DNA of 64,000 nt, from NCBI RefSeq assembly GCF_030657435.1, contig NZ_JAUTWS010000014.1:62001-126000 (forward strand), written 5' to 3'. A program made the position numbers and the translations under genes. This stretch comes from Paracraurococcus lichenis. Lineage in GTDB: Bacteria > Pseudomonadota > Alphaproteobacteria > Acetobacterales > Acetobacteraceae. Of the stretch, positions 50,006-58,061 are shown one piece after another. The first letter of the stretch is position 1; each line of letters starts with the position of its first letter. Below the pieces are notes generated by a model. That model saw only the letters and a list, made by a program, of their open reading frames with translations, ran no database searches and was not told the origin of the DNA.

Positions 50006-51703
50006 ATGGATATCGGCATGGCCGCGCCGGTGGCCGCAGCCCCGACGGGTGCGGCCGCGGTGCCCGACAGCGCCGGGCTGAACCTGTACCGCGCCGATCC
50101 CTGGTTGGCGCCGCTGCTCGGGCTCTACCTGCCGCCCGACCTGCTGGCGCATCTGCGGCCGCACCTGGACCGCATGGGCGCGCTGGCCGGCGGCAGGCTG
50201 GACGACCTGGCCGGCCTTGCCGACCGCAACCCGCCGGTGCTGCGCCACCGCACCCGGCGCGGGGAGGACCGCCAGGCCATCGACTATCACCCGGCCTACC
50301 GGGAGATGGAGCGGATCGCCTTTGCCGACTATGGCCTGGCCGCCATGTCGCATCGCGGCGGCGTGCTGGGCTGGCCCGCGCCCATGCCACCGGCCGCGAA
50401 ATACGCCCTCACCTACCTCTTCGTGCAGGCCGAGTTCGGGCTGTGCTGTCCGCTCTCCATGACCGATGCGCTGGCCCGCACGCTGCGCCGCTTCGGCGAC
50501 CCGGACCTCGTCGCGCGCTACCTCCCCGCGCTGACCGCGACGGACCTCGACGCGCTGCGCCAGGGCGCGATGTTCATGACGGAGCAGGGCGCGGGCTCCG
50601 ACATCGCCGCCACCGCCGTCCTGGCGGAGGAAGCGCCGGACGGCACCTGGCGCCTCTCCGGCGACAAGTGGTTCTGCAGCAACCCCGATTGCGGCGTGGC
50701 GCTGGTCCTCGCTCGTCGGAAGGGCGGCCCTGCGGGGCTGCGCGGCGTCTCGCTCTTCCTGCTGCCGCGCGACCTGCCGGACGGCACGCGTAACGCCTAC
50801 CGCATCGTGCGTCTCAAGGACAAGCTCGGCACCCGCAGCATGGCGAGCGGCGAGGTGCGGCTGGAGGGCGCGACCGCCTTCCTGGTCGGCGAGCCCGAGG
50901 CCGGCTTCCGGCAGATGGTGGACATGGTCAATGCCTCCCGCCTCTCCAATGGCATGCGCGCCGCCGGCCTGATGCGCCGCGCGGTGACCGAGGCGGCCTT
51001 CGTCGCCCGCCACCGCATCGCCTTCGGCAAGCGGCTGGTGGACATGCCGCTGATGCGCCGGCAGTTGATGAAGCTGGCCCTGCCGATGGAGCAGGCGCGC
51101 AGCATGGTCTTCCAGGCGGCCGAGGCGCTGCGCCGCAGCGATATCGGGGAGGAGGGCGCCTATGCCCTGCTGCGCATCCTGACGCCGCTGCTGAAATTCC
51201 GCGCCTGCCGCGACGCCCGCAAGGTCACCGGCGATGCCATGGAGGTGCGCGGCGGCTGCGGCTATATCGAGGAATGGGCCGACCCGCGCCTGCTGCGCGA
51301 CAGCCATCTCGGCAGCATCTGGGAGGGCACCAGCAACATCGTCGCGCTCGACGTGCTGCGCGCGGCGCAGCGGGAGGGATCGCTGCCGGTGCTGCGCGCC
51401 CATGTCGCGGCGCTGCTGGGCAATGGCGGGCGCCTGCCGGAAGCGCTGCCGCTGTTTGACCGGGCGGCGGCGCTGGCCGGGCGGGCGCAGGAGAACCCCG
51501 CGCTGGCAAGGCAGGCGGCCAGCGCGCTCTATCACCTGACCAGCGCCGCGGCGATGGCCTGGGAGGCGGAGAGGCTGGAAGACCCGGTACGGCTGGAACT
51601 TGCCGGACTGGTCATCCGGCACCGCGTCCTGCCGAAGGATCCGCTGGCCGACGAGGACATCCCCATCCCCGACAGGCTGCTCGACAAGCTGCTGGCCGAG
51701 TAA
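50006..51703 (+). CDS. Acyl-CoA dehydrogenase, AidB-like
   Basis: This 565-residue flavoprotein is longer than typical acyl-CoA dehydrogenases (about 380 residues) and has the AidB-type arrangement. FMTEQGAGSDIAATAV binds FAD and substrate, GDKWFCSNPDCGVALVLAR is the middle beta domain, and GGCGYIEEWADPRLLRDSHLG then IWEGTSNIVALDVLRA close the active domain before a long C-terminal helical extension. The latter motif is typical of AidB and isovaleryl-CoA-like dehydrogenases. Role: either acyl-CoA oxidation or an adaptive-response-type function. AAGGGAGGA precedes the ATG. Confidence 0.88.
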   Translation: MDIGMAAPVAAAPTGAAAVPDSAGLNLYRADPWLAPLLGLYLPPDLLAHLRPHLDRMGALAGGRLDDLAGLADRNPPVLRHRTRRGEDRQAIDYHPAYREMERIAFADYGLAAMSHRGGVLGWPAPMPPAAKYALTYLFVQAEFGLCCPLSMTDALARTLRRFGDPDLVARYLPALTATDLDALRQGAMFMTEQGAGSDIAATAVLAEEAPDGTWRLSGDKWFCSNPDCGVALVLARRKGGPAGLRGVSLFLLPRDLPDGTRNAYRIVRLKDKLGTRSMASGEVRLEGATAFLVGEPEAGFRQMVDMVNASRLSNGMRAAGLMRRAVTEAAFVARHRIAFGKRLVDMPLMRRQLMKLALPMEQARSMVFQAAEALRRSDIGEEGAYALLRILTPLLKFRACRDARKVTGDAMEVRGGCGYIEEWADPRLLRDSHLGSIWEGTSNIVALDVLRAAQREGSLPVLRAHVAALLGNGGRLPEALPLFDRAAALAGRAQENPALARQAASALYHLTSAAAMAWEAERLEDPVRLELAGLVIRHRVLPKDPLADEDIPIPDRLLDKLLAE

Positions 51704-51706
51704 GCG

Positions 51707-51757
51707 CAGGGGGAAGTATCCCCCTGCAACCCCCTCCATGTCTCCGAGTTCGGCGCC
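51707..51757. repeat. GGGGG/CCCCC hairpin repeat, copy 1
   Basis: CAGGGGG-AAGTAT-CCCCCTG is a perfect 7-bp stem starting 4 bp after the acyl-CoA dehydrogenase stop. The following AACCCCCTCCATGTCTCCGAGTT resembles the tail of a second copy at 53663-53709 (GAAAGTATTCCCCCG... TTCTCTGAGTCTGG). It spans the possible upstream ATG of the next gene and argues against that start. Confidence 0.65.
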
Positions 51758-51761
51758 CGTC

Positions 51762-52436
51762 ATGCTGCTGCGCCTTGTCCTTCAGACCGCCGTGTTCCTC
51801 GTCCTCCAGGGCGCGCTGCTCTTCGGTGGCGCCGGCACCATGGGCTGGCGCGCGGGCTGGGGGCTGCTCGGCATCCTCGGCAGCGGCAGCCTCGTGGTCG
51901 GCCTCTGGCTCCGCCGCCGCGACCCGGCCCTGCTGCGCGAACGCATGACCCTGCCCGTCCATGCCGACCAGGCCAGGCGCGACAAGTGGCTGCTGCTCGG
52001 CATCGGCCTGCTCTGGTTCGCCTGGCTCTACGCCATGGGCGCCGATGCCGCCGCACGCGGCTTCGGCGGACGCTGGCCGCTCCGGGTCCTCGGCGCGGCG
52101 CTGACCATCGCCGCCTATGCCCTTGTCGCCTGGACCTTCGCCGCCAACAGCTTCGCCTCCCCCGCCGTGCGCCTGCAGCGCGACCGCGGCCACAGGGTCA
52201 TCGACACCGGCCCTTACGCCGTCCTCCGTCACCCGATGTATGCCGGCGCGCTGCTGCTCTTCCTCGGCATCCCGCTGCTGCTCGGCAGCCCGCTCGGCCT
52301 GCTCTTCGTCCCGGTCTTCGTCGTCCTGCTGGCAATCCGGACCATCTGGGAGGAGGCGGCGCTGCGCGCCGGCCTGCCGGGCTACGCCGCCTATGCCGCG
52401 CGCGTCCGTCACCGCTTCGTGCCGGGCCTCTGGTAA
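51762..52436 (+). CDS. Isoprenylcysteine carboxyl methyltransferase-family membrane protein
   Basis: This 224-residue protein has five or six helices. The ICMT/PEMT signature VIDTGPYAVLRHPMYAGALLL is near residue 145, followed by IWEEAALRAGLPGYAAYAARVRHRFVPGLW, the SAM-binding C-terminal helix motif of the family. Bacterial members are of unknown substrate and methylate hydrophobic compounds. The ATG at 51762 (MLLRLVLQ) is chosen; another ATG at 51738 lies inside a repeat element and has no ribosome-binding site. Confidence 0.78.
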   Translation: MLLRLVLQTAVFLVLQGALLFGGAGTMGWRAGWGLLGILGSGSLVVGLWLRRRDPALLRERMTLPVHADQARRDKWLLLGIGLLWFAWLYAMGADAAARGFGGRWPLRVLGAALTIAAYALVAWTFAANSFASPAVRLQRDRGHRVIDTGPYAVLRHPMYAGALLLFLGIPLLLGSPLGLLFVPVFVVLLAIRTIWEEAALRAGLPGYAAYAARVRHRFVPGLW

Positions 52437-52504
52437 CCGCCCCGCGTTGACCCTGCCGCCCGCCCGGCCGCATGCTCCGTTTCAACCGAGGGGAGGGTCC
52501 AGGG

Positions 52505-53659
52505 ATGGCGGAGCGCCGGATCGGCATCATCATGAACGGCGTCACCGGGCGCATGGGCACCAACCAGCACCTGGTCCGCTCCATCGCCGCCATCCGCGCC
52601 GATGGCGGCGTGCGCCTGGCCAATGGCGACAGGGTCATGCCCGACCCCATCCTGGTCGGCCGCAACCGGGAGAAGCTGGAGGCCCTGGCCCGCGCCCATG
52701 GCGTGACCCGCGTCAGCACCGACCTCGAAGCCTGCCTGGCGGACCCGAAGGACGAGCTCTTCTTCGACGCCGCCACCACCCAGCTCCGCGCCGGGCTCAT
52801 CCGCCGCGCCATCGCCGCCGGCAAGCACATCTATGTCGAGAAGCCGACCGCCGACCGGCTGGAGGACGCGCTGGACGTGGCGCGTCGTGCCACGGCCGCT
52901 GGCATCAGGCATGGCGTGGTGCAGGACAAGCTCTTCCTGCCCGGCCTGCGGAAACTCAAGATGGTGATCGACAGCGGCTTCCTCGGCCGCATCTGCAGCG
53001 TGAAGGGCGAGTTCGGCTACTGGGTCTTCGAGGGCGACCTGCAGCCGGCCCAGCGCCCTTCCTGGAACTACAAGGCGGCCGAGGGCGGCGGCATCATCCT
53101 CGATATGCTCTGCCACTGGCGCTACGTGCTGGACAACCTCTTCGGCGAGGTGGAGGCCGTGAGCTGCCTCGGCGCCACCCATATCCCGCAGCGCATCGGC
53201 GAGGACGGCAGGCCCTACGCGGCCGACGTGGACGATGCCGCCTATGCCACCTTCCAGCTCAAGGGCGGGATCGTCGCCCACATCAACTCGTCCTGGGTGA
53301 CGCGCGTCCGCCGCGACGACCTGGCGACCTTCCAGGTGGACGGCACGCATGGCAGCGCCGTCGCCGGCCTGCAGAAATGCTGGACGCAGAGCCGCGTCAA
53401 CACGCCGAAGCCGGTCTGGAACCCCGACATCCCGCAGGCGATCGATTTCTTCGCGGGATGGCAGGAGGTGCCGAGCACCCAGGACTATCCCAACGGCTTC
53501 CGCGTGCAATGGGAGCTCTTCCTGCGCCACCTGGCCGGCGAGGTGACCACCTTCCCTTGGGACCTGATGGCCGGCGCCCGCGGCGTGCAGCTCGCCGAGG
53601 CCGGGCTGCGGAGCTGGCGGGAGCGGCGCTGGATCGATCTGGAGCAACTCGAAGCGTAA
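52505..53659 (+). CDS. Gfo/Idh/MocA-family oxidoreductase
   Basis: This 384-residue NAD(P)-dependent dehydrogenase begins RIGIIMNGVTGRMGTNQHL, a Rossmann loop. It has HIYVEKPTADRLEDAL, the EKP motif of the family, and an active-site ILDMLCHWRYVLDNLFGEV with the Asp-x3-His pair. GGGGAGG precedes ATG 52505. It is followed by a DUF993 protein and a sugar-isomerase-type TIM barrel, a recurring trio in alphaproteobacteria. They probably oxidise and cleave a sugar, polyol or inositol-like compound. The specific substrate is unknown. Confidence 0.88.
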   Translation: MAERRIGIIMNGVTGRMGTNQHLVRSIAAIRADGGVRLANGDRVMPDPILVGRNREKLEALARAHGVTRVSTDLEACLADPKDELFFDAATTQLRAGLIRRAIAAGKHIYVEKPTADRLEDALDVARRATAAGIRHGVVQDKLFLPGLRKLKMVIDSGFLGRICSVKGEFGYWVFEGDLQPAQRPSWNYKAAEGGGIILDMLCHWRYVLDNLFGEVEAVSCLGATHIPQRIGEDGRPYAADVDDAAYATFQLKGGIVAHINSSWVTRVRRDDLATFQVDGTHGSAVAGLQKCWTQSRVNTPKPVWNPDIPQAIDFFAGWQEVPSTQDYPNGFRVQWELFLRHLAGEVTTFPWDLMAGARGVQLAEAGLRSWRERRWIDLEQLEA

Positions 53660-53662
53660 GAA

Positions 53663-53771
53663 CGGGGGAAAGTATTCCCCCGAGCCCCCTTCTATTTCTC
53701 TGAGTCTGGTTGCCGCCGCGCGGCGAGTGCCAGACTCAGAGAAAAAGGGGGGTGCGGGGGTTCTCCCCCGC
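53663..53771. repeat. Composite inverted repeat between the oxidoreductase and DUF993 genes
   Basis: Three stems are nested in 109 bp: CGGGGGAA-AGTA-TTCCCCCG (53663-53682); a perfect 15-bp inverted repeat, TTTCTCTGAGTCTGG / its complement, at 53695-53709 and 53730-53744; and GCGGGGG-TTCT-CCCCCGC (53754-53771). The two halves are two copies of the same ~45-bp unit in opposite orientation. A single copy occurs at 51707-51757. The arrangement is like a BIME/REP pair and lies between co-directional genes, so it could stabilise or terminate the transcript. Confidence 0.8.
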
Positions 53772-53804
53772 TCTTTCTTCTTCCTTCGCCGAGGAGACCC
53801 GAGC

Positions 53805-54962
53805 ATGCCGACCATCACCCTGCCCGGCGCGGACGGCCTCGCGCCCTTCACACTCAGCCCGCCGCGTGACTTCCCGAAGGCAACGCCGCCCTTCCCGCGC
53901 ATCGCGCTCGCCGCCGCGCATGTCGTCGCCGATCCGCTGGCCGAGCAGGATCCCTGGCTGGACGCCAAGGTCGATTGGGACCGCACCATCGCCTATCGCC
54001 GCCATCTCTGGTCGCTCGGCCTCGGCGTCGCCGAGGCGATGGACACGGCGCAGCGCGGCATGGGCCTCGACTGGGCCGCGGCGCTGGACCTGATCCGCCG
54101 CAGCCTGGACGCCATGCGGGACGTGCCGGGCGCCGTGATGGCGAGCGGCGCGGGCACCGACCACCTCGCCCCCGGCCCGGACATCACCATCGACGACGTC
54201 ATCCGCGCCTATGAGGAGCAGTGCGAGGCCATCGAGAAACTCGGTGGCCGCCTCATCCTCATGGCATCCCGCGCACTCGCCAAGGCCGCGCGCGGGCCGG
54301 CCGACTACGAGCGCGTCTATGCCCGCATCCTGTCCCAGGTGAAGGAGCCGGTGATCATCCACTGGCTCGGCGAGATGTTCGACCCGGCGCTGGACGGCTA
54401 CTGGGGCCATGCCGAGCATTACACGGCCATGGAGACCGCGCTTTCCGTCATCCAGGCCAATGCCGCCAAGGTGGACGGCGTGAAGATCAGCCTGCTCGAC
54501 AAGGAGAAGGAGGTCGTCATGCGCCGCCGGCTCCCGTCCGGCGTGCGCATGTACACCGGTGACGACTTCAACTACCCCGAGCTGATCGCCGGCGACGCGG
54601 ACGGGCATTCCGACGCGCTGCTCGGCATCTTCGACCCCATCGCGCCCGCGGTGGGCGGGGCGCTGGCCAGGCTGTCGCAGGGCGACCTGCCGGGCTTCCA
54701 CGCCATCCTGGCGCCTACCGTCCCGCTGTCGCGCCATGTCTTCCGCGCGCCGACGCGCTTCTACAAGACGGGCGTGGTCTTCCTCGCCTGGCTGAACGGC
54801 CACCAGGACCACTTCGCCATGGTCGGCGGCCAGCAATCCGCCCGCAGCATCGGCCATTTCGCCGAGCTCTTCCGCCTGGCCGATGCCGCCGGCCTGCTGC
54901 GCGATCCGGACCTTGCCGCGGCGCGCATGAAGACGCTGCTCGCCCTGCACGGGATCGCCTGA
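53805..54962 (+). CDS. DUF993 dihydrodipicolinate-synthase-like protein
   Basis: This 385-residue TIM-barrel protein starts at ATG 53805, after GAGGAGA. It matches the DUF993 family, which is annotated as dihydrodipicolinate synthase-like: HVVADPLAEQDPWLDAKVDWDRTIAYR near the start, a barrel strand KLGGRLILMASRALAKAA, and VKEPVIIHWLGEMFDPALDGYW. A Lys in VDGVKISLLDKEKE is in the position of the Schiff-base Lys of the aldolase superfamily. Its role is probably retro-aldol cleavage of a keto-sugar acid within the neighbouring pathway. TGATG overlap with the next gene couples translation. Confidence 0.85.
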   Translation: MPTITLPGADGLAPFTLSPPRDFPKATPPFPRIALAAAHVVADPLAEQDPWLDAKVDWDRTIAYRRHLWSLGLGVAEAMDTAQRGMGLDWAAALDLIRRSLDAMRDVPGAVMASGAGTDHLAPGPDITIDDVIRAYEEQCEAIEKLGGRLILMASRALAKAARGPADYERVYARILSQVKEPVIIHWLGEMFDPALDGYWGHAEHYTAMETALSVIQANAAKVDGVKISLLDKEKEVVMRRRLPSGVRMYTGDDFNYPELIAGDADGHSDALLGIFDPIAPAVGGALARLSQGDLPGFHAILAPTVPLSRHVFRAPTRFYKTGVVFLAWLNGHQDHFAMVGGQQSARSIGHFAELFRLADAAGLLRDPDLAAARMKTLLALHGIA

Positions 54963-55780
54963 TGCCGAAGCCTGGACCGCTTTCGCTCAACACCGTCACG
55001 GTGAAGGAGCGCTGGGGCCTTGCCGAGTGCATAGAGGGCTGCGCGCGCCACGGCATCCCCGGCATCTCCCCCTGGCGGGACGTGCTGGCCGCCATGGGCG
55101 TGCAGAAGGCCGCGCGGCGCATCCGCGATGCCGGGCTGACGGTCACGGGCCTCTGCCGCGGCGGCATGTTCACTGCACCCGACGCCGCCGGCCGCCGTCG
55201 CGCGATCGACGACAACCGCCGGGCCATCGCCGAGGCCTTCGAACTCGGCGCCGCCTGCCTGGTCATGGTCTGCGGCGGCCTGCCGCCCGGGTCCAAGGAC
55301 CTGCCGGGCGCGCGGGAGATGGTGCGGGACGGGCTGCACGAGATCCTGGCCGAGGCGCGCGCCGCCGGCGTCACCCTCGCGCTGGAGCCGCTGCACCCCA
55401 TGACCTGCGCCGACCGCAGCGTGCTCTCGACGCTCGCCCAGGCGCTCGACCTCTGCGACCAGCTTGGCGCCGGCACTGGCGTCGCGCTCGACGTCTACCA
55501 TGTCTGGTGGGACCCGGACCTGGAGCGCCAGATGGCCCGGGCACAGGGGCGCATCGCCGCCTTCCATGCCTGCGACTGGCTGGTGCCGACGACCGACACG
55601 GTCTTCGACCGCGGCATGATGGGTGACGGCGTCATCGATATCCCGCGCATCCGCGCCATCGCGGAGGCCGCGGGCTACAAGGGCTTCGTCGAGGTCGAGA
55701 TCCTCTCGAAGCGCTGGTGGCAGGAGAACCCGGACGACGTGCTGGAGGTCATGAAGCTCCGCCACACGACGGCGTGCTGA
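54962..55780 (+). CDS. Sugar phosphate isomerase/epimerase (AP-endonuclease-2 fold)
   Basis: This 272-residue TIM-barrel protein starts at ATG 54962, overlapping the upstream stop. Metal-ligand segments of the xylose-isomerase-like family are visible: ALEPLHPM (Glu), ALDVYHVWWDPDL (Asp, His), AFHACDW (His) and FVEVEILS (Glu). It would epimerise or isomerise the substrate processed by the two genes upstream. It ends the cluster. Confidence 0.88.
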   Translation: MPKPGPLSLNTVTVKERWGLAECIEGCARHGIPGISPWRDVLAAMGVQKAARRIRDAGLTVTGLCRGGMFTAPDAAGRRRAIDDNRRAIAEAFELGAACLVMVCGGLPPGSKDLPGAREMVRDGLHEILAEARAAGVTLALEPLHPMTCADRSVLSTLAQALDLCDQLGAGTGVALDVYHVWWDPDLERQMARAQGRIAAFHACDWLVPTTDTVFDRGMMGDGVIDIPRIRAIAEAAGYKGFVEVEILSKRWWQENPDDVLEVMKLRHTTAC

Positions 55781-55940
55781 CGGGCTGGCGAAGGCGTCGC
55801 CCGGAGGCGGTACCAGACGACCGGGACGGTGTGACGCGCCGCACAGACCGAACATGCCCTGGCATCTCATAACTCTCCCGCAGCCTGGCGACGACAGCCC
55901 GCGGTCCCGACGGCGCCGGCCCGGCAACAGGGAGGCAGCT

Positions 55941-57419
55941 GTGGCGACAGTCATTGCGAGCGCGGCTCCATTCTCCGACGCTGAGCGCAGCACCGTCGAG
56001 GCCCCGTACTCGGAGACGACGCGCTACCTTGCCGCCGCAGCACATTCCGACAGCGTCTTCCGGCAGGCCGTGCTGGAGCAGATCCACGCTGCGGAGTTCC
56101 GCTGCAAAGCACCCGAGTTCGGCATCGACGAGTCCGTGGTGATCAAGCAGTGCCAGATCGCGGATCGTCGCCGCAAGATCGTCAACCTGCTGCTCCTGAG
56201 CGTGCTCATCCTGTTCCTCCTGAGCGGCGACTTCGTGCCCGACCTAGCCTTCGCTCTCGACCAGCCCGACTATCTCGGTGACGCTTTCGAGTATAATGCG
56301 CCCGGATTGCTGCTTGCCCTGCTGGCCTGCGCGGCCATCGTGTTCGGCGAGAATCTGGTCAGCGAGCATTTCACCCTGCGGCGGCGCTTCGCCAGAATGC
56401 GCTCGCAATCCCCCCTTGATGACCGCCGGCCATCCTCGCCGCGGCAGAATATCGTGGTCTATGGTGGGTACTCGCCATTCGTCGGGTCGGGCCTGGAGCT
56501 CCGCGACTGGTCGTTCTCGGTCAACCTGCACCGCAAGAAGGACGATTGCACGCGGGCGGGCGGCAGCGGCGCCGTTTCGGTCGATGGACTCATCGGGCAG
56601 ATCCGGGCGCGGATGTCCATGCTGGCGATCCCGGGCCTCGAGCACTACCCTGTCCTGTTTGCCGATGGCCGGCATATCCGGCAGGACCGACAGCTCATGT
56701 CCTCGCCCTACAGCCTGCCGCCGCGCTCCGTACCGGAGGAGCTGCTGGACGACCGCGACGATCCGCAGGAAATCTGCCGGCGGACCTATCTCTGCATTTC
56801 GGTCACCGACTGGAACGGCGAGATGGTGCTCACGACCTACCTGCGCTTCAAGAAGGGGGAGGCGCACCTCTTCGCCGAAGCCAGCCACTTCGTGCTGCCG
56901 CCGCTGAAGCACGGCCACTACGCCGTCGACTCGCTGGACCCCTCGCTCAGGATCAAGCGGGTCCTCCAGCTGGCGCTGGTCTCGACCCTCGTCGCGCCCT
57001 TCCGGCTGCTGGCGGCGCCCTTCCAGGTCTACGCCATGCTTGCGGTGCCCTTGCAGCGCTGGTCCGGCCGCCGCCAGACCAGGCGCACCATCCGGGAGAA
57101 TCCGCTCTTCAACTACGGGGCCGTGACCAGCATCCGCCAGCTCGCGATGGAGAACCGCTTCCGCGTTTTCTTCCAGAAGCTCGACCGCGACATGCACCTC
57201 AAGACCATTGAGCAGTGCCTGATCGACTCGATCGTCGACTACCTGGACGAGCGCGACATCGACACCTCGGACATCAAGGAGAGGCGATCGACCATCCTCA
57301 ATCAGGGTGTCGTCATCTCGGGCGGCGTCGTAACCGCCGAGAGCATTGCCGCCGGCCATGGTGCAACCTCGGTCGTCTCGAAGGTGAAGGCGGCAGCGGG
57401 CGCCAAGGGCGCGGGCTGA
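55941..57419 (+). CDS. Uncharacterised membrane protein with C-terminal NxG...G motif
   Basis: This 492-residue protein starts at GTG 55941 (GGAGG 6 bp upstream; an ATG at 55854 has no such site). Hydrophobic helices lie near residues 82-100 (VNLLLLSVLILFLLS) and 118-137 (APGLLLALLACAAIVFG). A soluble region starts QNIVVYGGYSPFVGSG near 170. A third hydrophobic segment is near 350 (LALVSTLVAPFRLLAAPF). The last conserved part reads NPLFNYGAVTSIRQLA, then DERDIDTSDIKERRSTILNQ, and a 26-residue motif at 454-479 with NQGVVISGG and AAGHGA. I recall very similar uncharacterised proteins mainly in Actinobacteria, which is memory, not a search. The partner gene 24 bp downstream carries the same motif at its N-terminus. 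Confidence 0.75.
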   Translation: MATVIASAAPFSDAERSTVEAPYSETTRYLAAAAHSDSVFRQAVLEQIHAAEFRCKAPEFGIDESVVIKQCQIADRRRKIVNLLLLSVLILFLLSGDFVPDLAFALDQPDYLGDAFEYNAPGLLLALLACAAIVFGENLVSEHFTLRRRFARMRSQSPLDDRRPSSPRQNIVVYGGYSPFVGSGLELRDWSFSVNLHRKKDDCTRAGGSGAVSVDGLIGQIRARMSMLAIPGLEHYPVLFADGRHIRQDRQLMSSPYSLPPRSVPEELLDDRDDPQEICRRTYLCISVTDWNGEMVLTTYLRFKKGEAHLFAEASHFVLPPLKHGHYAVDSLDPSLRIKRVLQLALVSTLVAPFRLLAAPFQVYAMLAVPLQRWSGRRQTRRTIRENPLFNYGAVTSIRQLAMENRFRVFFQKLDRDMHLKTIEQCLIDSIVDYLDERDIDTSDIKERRSTILNQGVVISGGVVTAESIAAGHGATSVVSKVKAAAGAKGAG

Positions 57420-57443
57420 CGCGGCGGCGGAGGAGACACAGAC

Positions 57444-57824
57444 ATGCAGAACAATCGGGGCATCATCATCACCAACGGCGCGCAGACCATTGGTCAGATG
57501 GTCGCGGGCGACGGCGCGGCCGCGCACATGGTCGGCAGCCGAACGGGCGACGACGATGCGGCGGTACGAGAGGCCCTCACGCAGCGCCTCGACGACCTCA
57601 TCCGCGCCTTACAGGCCGAGGGCAGCAGCCTGCCCGACGGCCCCTACCTGGTCGGCGACGCGCGCAGGGTCGTGGCCGAGGTCGCGAAGCCCGAGCCAGA
57701 CAGCGGCAAGGTGTCGTCGCTGCTGAACGTCATCGAGCAGGGTACGAAGGGCATGGCCTCGGTCGCATCGATTGTGGGTTCCATCCGGACGTTGGCCACG
57801 GGCCTGCTTGGGTTGGGGTCCTGA
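57444..57824 (+). CDS. Small partner protein with N-terminal NxG...G motif and hydrophobic C-terminus
   Basis: This 126-residue protein starts at ATG 57444 after GGAGGAGA. Residues 4-29 (NRGIIITNG ... VAGDGAAA) align without gaps with the C-terminal motif of the upstream protein. A charged helical middle (REALTQRLDDLIRALQAEGS) and a segment ending EVAKPEPDSGKVSSLL follow. The C-terminal ~30 residues (GMASVASIVGSIRTLATGLLGLG) are hydrophobic with small residues, perhaps membrane-inserting. The plan recalls small proteins that accompany NTPase/effector conflict systems in filamentous bacteria, but I do not know a named family. It probably binds the larger protein through the shared motif. Confidence 0.7.
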   Translation: MQNNRGIIITNGAQTIGQMVAGDGAAAHMVGSRTGDDDAAVREALTQRLDDLIRALQAEGSSLPDGPYLVGDARRVVAEVAKPEPDSGKVSSLLNVIEQGTKGMASVASIVGSIRTLATGLLGLGS

Positions 57825-58008
57825 CGCCGCATGTGCGGATCAAGGCGGGTGCCGGCGTCGTTCATGCTCGCGGTCGCGACGCCGCCCGCGTCTTGTCCCG
57901 CCGGTGACGCCGCGCTTCCGCGAGCGCCTGGAGCGGTTCCATGCTGACCGGCCAGCGGGACAACGCTCCGCCTCATAGACCGCAGGGCCGAACCTCGCCT
58001 CCGGGCCG

Positions 58009-58035
58009 GGACCCCATGCGAGCTCGCATGGGTCC
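58009..58035. terminator. Near-palindromic hairpin between the small-partner and hydrolase genes
   Basis: GGACCCCATGCGAG joins directly to CTCGCATGGGTCC (58023-58035): a 13-bp stem with one bulged C and no loop beyond the central GAGCTC. It is in the 237-bp gap between convergent genes, with no gene recognised there, and may end both transcripts. Confidence 0.5.
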
Positions 58036-58061
58036 GGGCTTCCGTTCCCCGGCAATCCGGC

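Noticed and set aside
57444-57824. Antitoxin or toxin of a classical type II system
   Set aside because: No RHH, HTH, PIN, RelE or MazF-type motif is visible, and the upstream partner is a 492-residue membrane protein, unlike such systems.
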